This document shows, piece after piece, positions 57,701-64,000 of a DNA stretch of 64,000 bases (within the stretch, counting starts at the first letter, position 1; the number at the start of each line of letters is the position of its first letter). Under the pieces are notes generated by a model. It was not told the DNA's origin. It saw nothing but the letters and a program-made list of their open reading frames with translations, and did not search any database. The stretch is from NCBI RefSeq assembly GCF_030272615.1, contig NC_081408.1, forward strand, positions 408,447,889-408,511,888, in the 5' to 3' direction. A program made the position numbers and the translations under genes. This DNA is from Cryptomeria japonica (taxonomy: Eukaryota; Streptophyta; Pinopsida; Cupressales; Cupressaceae).

Positions 57701-59146
57701 TATGAAGCTCTACTCACTGGTCTTAACATAGCAGTCAAACATGGGATCAAATTGCTAAGTGTCTTTGGTGATTCAGAATTAATAGTCTCACAAGTAAAGG
57801 AAAGATATGCCTCAAAACACTTAAGACTGAAACAATACAGGAATACTGTGTGGGATACCATGGAGCTTTTTGATGCTTTTCAGATAACCTGGATAGATAG
57901 GTCAAAAAACATCATGGCAGAATTTTTAGCGAATATTGCATTAAAAGGCAATGATATTACACTAACTGGGATATCTGAAGTGGAAGTGAAAGTAAGACCA
58001 TCTGTTCCTGACAACTTGTATAATTGGCAAGTGTTTCAAGATGATGCAGATCTGTTGAACTTCTTACAGTGTGTTGATCATTATCAGACTCAAGCTATAA
58101 ATTTTAATGACTTTGTGGAGAAAACTGAAGGTAAGGAAACTTTATTTGGACATGAAATTATACAACTAAAATCAAATAAATTACCAAGAGGCCTAGTAGC
58201 ATTAGAAAGAACTTTTAATGCTCAAGATGTGATTGAAACCAAAGGGTCAGCTGTTGAAGAGAGTGATATTGAACAAATCAATCTAGGAAGCAAAGAAGCC
58301 CCCAAAAATGTTTTTATTGGAAAAAAATTAACTCCTACTATGAGGCAACAGCTGATAATATTGCTAAAAAGATACAAACATGTGTTTGCATGGTCTTATG
58401 AAGATCTCAAAGCTTACAGGGAAGATCTCTTTCAACATGAGATACCACTTAAACCAGAAGCTAAACCATTCAGGCAAAAGCAAAGACCTATTAATCCTAC
58501 ATTGTTACCAAAAATGAGGGAAGAAATTATAAAGATGAAAGACGCAGGAATAATTGAACCATGCAGATATTCCACATGGGTTTCTAACTTGGTACCAGTC
58601 AGGAAGAAGAATGGGGATATTAGATTATGTGTAGACTTTAGAAATTTGAATATATCATCTCTAAAGGATAACTATCCATTGCCAAATATGGATAACATGC
58701 TGGAGAGGGTAACAGGGTGTGAGTTGTTGTCTATGATGGATGGATTTTCAGGTTACAATCAGGTGAAAGTTAGAGAAACTGAGAAATATAAGACAGCCTT
58801 CACAACTCCATGGGGCACTTATGTTTATGCACGAATGCCATTTGGATTGACCAATGCTGGAGCTACTTTTCAAAGGGCAATGGATGTGGCTTTTGCAGAA
58901 TTGATTGATGTAATCATGGTAGTATATCAAGACGATCTGACTGCATACTCAAAGAAAGCTGATGATCACTGTGAACACCTTGAGAAGATATTTAAAAGAG
59001 CTTTAGAATATGGAATTTCCTTGAATTCTAAGAAATGCCACTTTGGTGTTGAAGAGGGAAAACTACTTGGACACATAGTATCCAAGGAGGGGGTAAGAAT
59101 TGACCCTAAGAGAGTAGTAGCTATCAATGAGGTTCCCATCCCTTGA
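54710..59146 (+). CDS. gag-pol: Gag-protease-archaeal RNase H-RT polyprotein, 1,478 codons to a TGA
   Basis: ATG at 54710 (MHGTRSVTKGQSLSQLDF), 130 bp after the LTR. The Gln/Pro/Tyr-rich N-terminus is followed by a gag domain at about residues 300-400 (FMQSLIEDARDWFRTLPDAS). A knuckle-like CYACNMPHASSLC stands near 545 and protease DSGA at 57089-57100 (residue 794). Archaeal-type RNase H covers about 953-1085: FFDGSCSKEGSGSG, NNIAEYEALLTGL, VFGDSELIVSQV and NIMAEFLAN (last Asp now Glu). RT covers about 1240-1465 with RLCVDFRNLN, DGFSGYNQV, MPFGLTNAGATFQ and YQDD at 58925-58936. The TGA at 59144 replaces an Arg-type codon; the frame resumes in the next block. The aRNase H before RT is unusual. 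Confidence 0.88.
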   Translation: MHGTRSVTKGQSLSQLDFSQRKNKNKEPMNDSMRERYNQYKHESSQHSPLREQDRTTTSSPVNEDLVAAYKAQKGRCQIPPGFENHEARSRQYTPPPSGSSMADPADRFTDLTRQMMEVAAEMRDSGRTQECLELCAKLGINVGEDDFNKDVNNYKKTYAQGVGKTKGNDFKAYENPLFGSKRDDHVQSSAPPVQQSSHTHNQYPPPGQFYNQHPPPNQFQYQHQNQYPLPYQNQIPLYGNVNQNFGNPHGGHGLINMEQMRQFDFSGMIVYPYPIPNEIRTAIPRFTGSNAVSGEAHCKAFDAIIEDFGLPYEDVKIRLFMQSLIEDARDWFRTLPDASIRDLAGFKDLFLEQYGDHNSPEFALHEIISIKKEQNESVIDFNKRFNRVLNKIPNRMKPVPKVSILYYINAYDSKTNYELRTRNPRDLRDVMKDAIVIENNRKAAGKMGKREDARLYNPRAPKASRDEDKLDKVLNALKDLSVRVNKTEKQQYYRPERPRLHNMPYNTTWKDGKPVDRNHRDNQQIPDPLKRTVNYTQDDDMWCYACNMPHASSLCAVAKGLQEEEDSYEEHVDDSTVNMISFSQEGRSDSMNIDQCSILPVTTSKNESVKLRIATEEEKRRITAYAVAQAKRTYDLRNRVVNPEQGKPTSLFMKETDETLKRINRGAMTKEVVPKNNKKGPNVQKEETVKLPSSQHSTSFDISTALTQLKVSVPLMEIMRFPEYREKNLEMISGVQEEKINEQKQEVPTGDHNEQMAPVIYLGSTITKNPTQVDPFYLNLVINNKRVKNCMIDSGAAINVMPIGVMKELGMEVDTTFGKCYAMDNRSVPVVGIMKDVEFRLAACPEASYKTDITVVDVPPNYGMLLSRQWSNMIGGYVQLDLSYATIPINGQEIKIDREPRSTYIIEDMEEIVTQICFSQTDMDNFQVQLTKPKSKEWIPIESCLTKKNGQIWKMFFDGSCSKEGSGSGILFISPTGETYKYSFKLLFECTNNIAEYEALLTGLNIAVKHGIKLLSVFGDSELIVSQVKERYASKHLRLKQYRNTVWDTMELFDAFQITWIDRSKNIMAEFLANIALKGNDITLTGISEVEVKVRPSVPDNLYNWQVFQDDADLLNFLQCVDHYQTQAINFNDFVEKTEGKETLFGHEIIQLKSNKLPRGLVALERTFNAQDVIETKGSAVEESDIEQINLGSKEAPKNVFIGKKLTPTMRQQLIILLKRYKHVFAWSYEDLKAYREDLFQHEIPLKPEAKPFRQKQRPINPTLLPKMREEIIKMKDAGIIEPCRYSTWVSNLVPVRKKNGDIRLCVDFRNLNISSLKDNYPLPNMDNMLERVTGCELLSMMDGFSGYNQVKVRETEKYKTAFTTPWGTYVYARMPFGLTNAGATFQRAMDVAFAELIDVIMVVYQDDLTAYSKKADDHCEHLEKIFKRALEYGISLNSKKCHFGVEEGKLLGHIVSKEGVRIDPKRVVAINEVPIP

Positions 59147-59170
59147 ACTATCAAAGCCATTCAATCATTC

Positions 59171-60892
59171 TTGGGACAAATTAATTTTGTGAGAAGGTTC
59201 ATTTTGAATTTTGCAGACATAGTAAAACCTATAGTAAGGATGTTGAAGAAAGAGGCCCAAATTGACTGGACTGAAGAGGCAATTGATTCTTTTGTGGCAA
59301 TCAAAAGAGCAATTTCTGAGGCACCAGTACTAATTTCCCCAGATTTTGTTAAACCTTTTATGATATTCTCATTCGCCTCTTGTCACACTATAGCAGCAGT
59401 GTTGTTACAGAAAAATTCAGAAGTGTATGAGCAGCCCATTGCATACTTTAGCAAGTCTTTGAGCCCTTCAGAAGTAAAATATGAACTGAATGAAAAGCAA
59501 GCCTATGCTTTGGTCAAAGCAGTGAAACAATTTAGACCATACTTAGTAGGGGCTGAAGTTATAGCTTATGTCCCAAATGCAGCAGTAAAAGATATCTTCA
59601 AACAGACTGAGGTCACGAGCAAAAGATGCAAATGGATCAATCAGATACAAGAATTTAACATTGAACTCAAAATTTCACAGGTTATCAAAGGACAAGGGCT
59701 GGCCAAACTCATGACAGGAACTGAAATTGAGGAGTCTGGTGTGAATCAGGTTGGATGGGAAGAAGCTAACTTCAGTATTGAAAGAACAGCATGGTACACC
59801 GATATCATATACTATCTCAAGCATTTGAAATGTCCAGATGGCATGACCGATAATCAGAAGAGAGCTCTGAAGCTAAAATCAGCAAGATATGTAATTATCA
59901 ATGGGGACTTATATTGGAAAAATAGAGATGGGATATTGTTATTATGTCTAGACAACTACCAGGCAGATAAGGTTCTTCATGAGATGCATGATGGAGTTTG
60001 TGGTGGCCATTTCTCGGCCAAGACTACAGCACATAAAATATTGAGAGCTGGATACTATTGGCCATGTGTCTTCAATGATTCTTATAGATATGTCAGAAAG
60101 TGCGAAGCTTGTCAAAAGTTCTCAAACAAAACAAAGTATCAAGGATCACTCCCATTGAGACCAATGTTGACTGAGGAACCATTTCAACAATGGGGAATAG
60201 ACTTTATAGGGGAAATATCAGAAAGATCCAGTGGAGGACACAGATGGATATTGGTTGCTACAGACTATTTTACCAAATGGGTGGAGGCAATACCTACTAA
60301 ACAGGCCACTAGCAAGGTGGTGATAAAATTCTTAATGGAGAACATTATTACTAGATTCGGTGTTCCTGCAAGGATCATCTCAGATAATGGCATGTCCTTT
60401 AGATCAGAGGAATTCAACACTTTTTGTGAGGAATATGGCATTAAGATATCACATTCTTCTCCTTACCACCCCCAGGGGAATGGGCAAGCTGAATCAAGCA
60501 ACAAGAACATCCTAAAGATCATTAAAAAGATGCTGGGACAGAACAAAAAAGCATGGGATTCGAAGTTGAATCTTGCACTATGGGCAGACAGGATAACTGT
60601 GAAAAAATCTACAGGAAAGTCTCCATTTGAACTGGTTTATGGCAAAAGGGCCAGACTACCTTTGGATAACCTCTTGCCTGTACACAGATTTATGATTCAA
60701 GAAGAGATAGATGTTGAAGATCCATCACAAGAAAGAATAATGCAGTTGGTAGAACTTGATGAAGTCGGGGCAGAAGCTCAAAAGCAGAATATCAGGATTC
60801 AAAATCAAATGAAGAGATTATATGACAAGAGGACATCAAACAGAAAATTTTGTGTAGGTGATTGGGTTTTAATGTGGAATGCCAGGAGTTAA
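59171..60892 (+). CDS. pol: Gypsy RNase H and integrase, continuation of pol
   Basis: Continues RT after the TGA (FLGQINFVRRFILNFADIVK). The Gypsy RNase H (to about 59730) has FMIFSFASCHTIAAVLLQ where D-A-S is expected, so the first catalytic Asp is missing; the Glu region YELNEKQAYALVKAV is kept. Integrase has its H-H-C-C finger at about 59985-60118 (HDGVCGGHFSAK, CEACQKF). The DDE core has WGIDFIGEIS, ISDNGMSFRSEEF and GNGQAESSNKNI, followed by the conserved STGKSPFELVYG. A TAA at 60890-60892 follows WNARS. The enzyme joins element DNA to the chromosome; this copy is nearly whole. Confidence 0.85.
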   Translation: MGQINFVRRFILNFADIVKPIVRMLKKEAQIDWTEEAIDSFVAIKRAISEAPVLISPDFVKPFMIFSFASCHTIAAVLLQKNSEVYEQPIAYFSKSLSPSEVKYELNEKQAYALVKAVKQFRPYLVGAEVIAYVPNAAVKDIFKQTEVTSKRCKWINQIQEFNIELKISQVIKGQGLAKLMTGTEIEESGVNQVGWEEANFSIERTAWYTDIIYYLKHLKCPDGMTDNQKRALKLKSARYVIINGDLYWKNRDGILLLCLDNYQADKVLHEMHDGVCGGHFSAKTTAHKILRAGYYWPCVFNDSYRYVRKCEACQKFSNKTKYQGSLPLRPMLTEEPFQQWGIDFIGEISERSSGGHRWILVATDYFTKWVEAIPTKQATSKVVIKFLMENIITRFGVPARIISDNGMSFRSEEFNTFCEEYGIKISHSSPYHPQGNGQAESSNKNILKIIKKMLGQNKKAWDSKLNLALWADRITVKKSTGKSPFELVYGKRARLPLDNLLPVHRFMIQEEIDVEDPSQERIMQLVELDEVGAEAQKQNIRIQNQMKRLYDKRTSNRKFCVGDWVLMWNARS

Positions 60893-61120
60893 GACAAAGG
60901 CAAGCATTGTAAATTTGAAGCCTTGTGGATCGGCCCATATGTGATTATAGACAAAAAAAGGGGAGGATTCCTATTTGCTTCAAAACGCAACAGGAGAGGT
61001 CCAAGAATTGCCGGTGCATGGGCAATTCTTAAAAAACTTCTTTTCTTGAACATTCTGTATCACATGTACAGTAGATTAGGATCCATTTCCATTGTAAATA
61101 CCATCATAAATCTACGCTAA
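60893..61120 (+). pseudogene. pol: Integrase C-terminal end after a stop and a frame slip
   Basis: After the TAA the text continues KFEALWIGPYVIIDKK, the usual barrel-like C-terminal domain of Gypsy integrase. At the A7 run near 60952-60958 the phase slips: the expected ending is found in another phase up to about 61050, where it meets a TGA. The extra residues to 61120 (NILYHMYSRL...) are read in the wrong phase. One A gained or lost would explain it. Confidence 0.7.
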
Positions 61121-61180
61121 CCAGAGATTCTGAATTCTTGAAGACATATTCAATATGCCTCCATCCTCAGTCAGAGCCGC

Positions 61181-63285
61181 TGTTGAACACTATATTTGAA
61201 AATAAAAAATATATAAAAAATGTATATTCCCATAGGCGTGAAGACTGAAAGATGTTTTCGGCCAGCAAATTGTATCGAGCACTGCAAAAGAAGTTTCATC
61301 GAAAGAGTATTTTCATTGAAATGAGGTATGTAAAGCACCGAACAAAAGTACTTCGGCAAAAGGTCACTTTCGATGAATGTAGAAAATCACTCATCGATAC
61401 TCTAAGTTTCATCGAAAGGCAAAAAGGCAAAAGTAATTTCGAAGGAATATCATTACCGAAGAAACTCATAAAGCATTCATCGAAACGCAAGTTTTCATCG
61501 ATGACATAATGTCGAACAAAAGCAAAGGTGTTTCATCGATAAAGGAGGATATCGATGAAAAAGGAATGTCGATGAACATACATGGGCCCTCACCGAAGAA
61601 AGAAACTCATCGAAAGAATGATTTCGATGAAACTTGTGAGTGACTTATCGAAAAGGAGGACTATCGATGAAAGAATGATTTCGATGAGTCTTGAAAGTGG
61701 CTTCTCGACATGGGCTATTCACCGAAACAATAGTATCGAAGAAAATGGGCTTTCGATGAAGGATTTAAACACTCGGCCGAAGACAAGGGTTTCATCGATA
61801 ACTTGAAATATGATCACTTTGAGCGAACTGTACTTCCCGCGAAAGAGTTAAAGGCCCGAGTGAAGAATGTCACATCTGCAATTAAGTTTAAACACTTGAG
61901 TAGCCGTTGTAGACACAGAACATTAACTATGCACAAGTTGCCCATACGATTACAGTTGAACTGATTGAATTTTCATAAGAACCAGATCAATGCTAAAAGA
62001 CTGAAAATTGCGGAGAGCTTGTGGAAACTTGCGAACGATAACCAGAAGAGCTGAGCATTTCTCCAAGTAAGTGTTGTTTCTCATATTTGTTGTAATCATG
62101 GAACCTTCGTCTTCTTCTTCTAAAAAGAGTAGGAAAGGAAAAGAGTTAAACCCTGAAGAGAAGCCCAAGAGACAAAAGAAGGAAGGAAGAGCTCTGACTC
62201 AGGATTTATTAGACCAATGTCCCTCATCTAGTGTAAGGTCCAAAAAGATCAAAAGTGAAGAAACAGACTGTTCGGATCAAGACCTTTAAAGATGATGACT
62301 ACATTCATCATTTAGGACTTCTAAATCTATTTCTGCTTAAGTTTGTTAGAAGCACTCAAACTAATGATTAGTGTTTCGAAAAGTCGTGTCTCTTCATGAA
62401 AAGTCTTCATCCTCATATATATATGAGAATGATTTTTGTAATATGGGGCGATAGTGATTATATAAGATGAAGGTAGCGAAAAATGACAGCCTGTAAGTCT
62501 TCTGTATACGAACTATAATGGAATACAAATTTTGATCAACTATTTCTCTGCATATGTGTTGTGGATCATTTCATTTTCTTTTGGCAATCGTCTGTGATAT
62601 TGTCTGATAAGATAAGGTTATTCATGTTCTTAAGATCAAATCTATGTTTTATATTATAATGTTGCAACAAAAGTTTTGCTTGCGGATTGTGATTGTTCCT
62701 TGCAAAGCTTAATTGACTGGTCCCTTAAGGGTAGGGTTAAATTCACTCAATCAGCATATGATATAAGCATTCATTTGGTTCCAAAAGAAATAATAACTGA
62801 CAGGTTCATAAAGGGATGAATTAAACTACTGTCTCACAGGTTCGCACCATAAGTCCTAAAGAAAAGTGTAATGACTCTGTAACCCAAACAGCGAAGAAGG
62901 CACTGGCTAAATTACAAGTTGCACTCATCATTTCATTCATAATTGAGTATTTTAATAAGCAATAGAAGTAATTGAGAAACATAAAGCAAACAGTTATTAC
63001 AAACAACAATCTTGAACTCATCTGCTATATCTCCATTCAAGGAACTCATGCCATTTCAAGATCAGGATATATTAGATTAGGATAATAAATCTGCTATAAA
63101 AAGCACTGGTAATTGGAGACATTCAGTGAATAGGTATACCTGCCTAGGTCCTGCAGAGCCTAAAGTGAGAGAGTTAGCAACCAAACAGGTTCACTCTATA
63201 TGTTGGCCAAGTCAATTGGAGGGTTTGATCATAGGAGTTGGCATTTCCTTAGAACCTATCCAATCTGTTGATTTGAGACCCAACA
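61181..63285 (+). repeat. 3' LTR of the young Gypsy element
   Basis: 2105 bp, the same ends as the 5' LTR. Differences seen by eye are mostly C/T or G/A changes, many at CG sites (for example CATCGAAAT/CATTGAAAT, CCCACGAAA/CCCGCGAAA). Upstream bases CAGTCAGAGCCGC are not a polypurine tract. Confidence 0.95.
62098..62289 (+). CDS. U3-encoded 63-codon basic frame, 3' LTR copy
   Basis: The same translation as 53390-53581; the only base change seen is silent (CTCAAGATT/CTCAGGATT). This copy would lie at the 3' end of the genomic RNA, analogous in position (not in sequence) to U3-encoded accessory frames of some retroviruses. Confidence 0.35.
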   Translation: MEPSSSSSKKSRKGKELNPEEKPKRQKKEGRALTQDLLDQCPSSSVRSKKIKSEETDCSDQDL

Positions 63286-64000
63286 CACCCATCCCCTTAA
63301 GCCTCATGTCCTAATCAATTAATTTCCCCTTAAGCCATGTCCTAATTAGTTCAAATTATCCCCTTTTAAGCCACATGTCCTATTTCTATTTGTATCCCCT
63401 TAAGCCACATGTCCCAATTATGCCCATCCCCTTAAGCCTTGTGTCCTAATTAGTTAATTTCCCCTTAAGCCATGTCCTAGTTGACTTTTCACCCCCCTAG
63501 TTCCTATTTATATATATCTACCTATTTTTTTGTTGTAGGTTTATCTTAGTTTTTTTTTGTTGGTGGCATGTGAAACGAGTTCATGAATCTAATTAAATCA
63601 AGATTTCCAATGAATTGGTAAGCATCATTTTTTTGTTTAATGTTTAGTTTTAATTTCTATTTTTGATGTTTTTCAATGATAAATTGTTAAATTGCTTTTA
63701 ATAAATTTCAACCATTTTGTACTTCCATCTAGATTCTAATTTTACGTCCCTTAAGCCATGTCCTATTTAGTTTGATCCCCTTTCTTGCCACATGTCCCAA
63801 TTAGGTAGATAGATCCCCTTACATGCCTTGTCCTAATTAGTTCAAATAATCCCCTTTTAAGCCACATGTCCTATTTAGTTTGATCCCCTTAAGCCACATG
63901 TCCTAATTACGCCCATCCCCTTAAGCATCATGTCCTAATTAGTTAATTTCCCCTTAAGCCATGTCCTAGTTAACTTTTCACCCCCCTATTTCCTATTTAT
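63286..64000. repeat. CCCCTTAAGCC minisatellite, right part, open at window end
   Basis: Many units of CCCCTTAAGCC(A/T)...TGTCCTAATTAG with lengths of about 25-40 bp. The phrase GTACTTCCATCTAGATTCTA at about 63719 repeats 52379 from the other side of the element, so the array has a higher-order unit with an AT-rich spacer (63500-63720). The array continues to the last base. Confidence 0.8.

Larger units (their letters stand above)
52473..63285 (+). mobile_element. Young 10.8-kb Ty3/Gypsy element, Tat-related, unusual domain order
   Basis: LTRs of equal length (52473-54577 and 61181-63285, 2105 bp each) and an exact CACCC duplication (52468-52472 and 63286-63290). Primer site TGGCGACTCTGCTGGGGA follows the 5' LTR. 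The interior codes gag, protease, archaeal-type RNase H, RT, Gypsy RNase H and integrase in that order. By eye the LTRs differ at about 17 positions with no length change, so the insertion is recent. One TGA, one TAA and one frame slip in an A run interrupt pol. Confidence 0.93.

Overview
The window looks like intergenic DNA from a seed plant with a very large, transposon-packed genome. A gymnosperm (conifer-type) is my best guess, but no single-copy host gene is visible to prove it. It is AT-rich. Almost everything recognisable is a transposable element: two Ty3/Gypsy elements of the Tat type, one Ty1/Copia-type element, an L1-type LINE, LINE 3' ends, and old LTR-like fragments. There are no bacterial-style operons, rRNA, tRNA or CRISPR.

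Layout. 1-6520: old AT-rich repeats, two diverged LTR-like copies and a broken minus-strand gag-like frame. 6521-7045: microsatellites. 8745-9769: a LINE 3' fragment. 10090-11190: an inverted-repeat element with a small nested insertion. 12150-14893: a third copy of the old LTR-like family. 14894-32477: a 17.6 kb Tat-type Gypsy element with many stops, which carries an antisense two-exon gene for a plant mobile domain (PMD) protein between pol and the 3' LTR. 33532-40263: a minus-strand LINE of 6.7 kb with a 13-bp target duplication. 40264-52106: an old DDE-transposase-like gene split by a 6.6 kb Copia-type element (41724-48368, duplication AAACA) and a 1.84 kb solo-LTR-like insertion (48896-50738, duplication AGCCA). 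52473-63285: a young Tat-type Gypsy element with 2105-bp LTRs (duplication CACCC), inserted in a CCCCTTAAGCC minisatellite that runs to the window end.

The most interesting points are these. (1) The young Gypsy element has its archaeal-type RNase H between protease and reverse transcriptase, while the older element has it after the Gypsy RNase H; in both, the Gypsy RNase H has lost its first catalytic aspartate. (2) The Copia-type element has no pol. A coiled-coil/four-zinc-knuckle protein is followed by a ~3.2 kb frame of unknown function. (3) The antisense PMD gene keeps a TATA box, an ATG, a 300-bp GT-AG intron and a 610-codon exon in one phase. (4) The U3 of the young Gypsy LTR holds a dense array of TCATCGA/TCGATGA motifs and a 63-codon frame with the same translation in both LTRs. 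(5) The LINE carries two extra frames downstream of RNase H.

The insertions give a relative order. The transposase-like gene and the minisatellite came first; the LINE, Copia element, solo LTR and young Gypsy element landed in them later. Removing the insertions leaves reading frames that meet in phase. All ages and family names are judged by eye from sequence, not from database searches.
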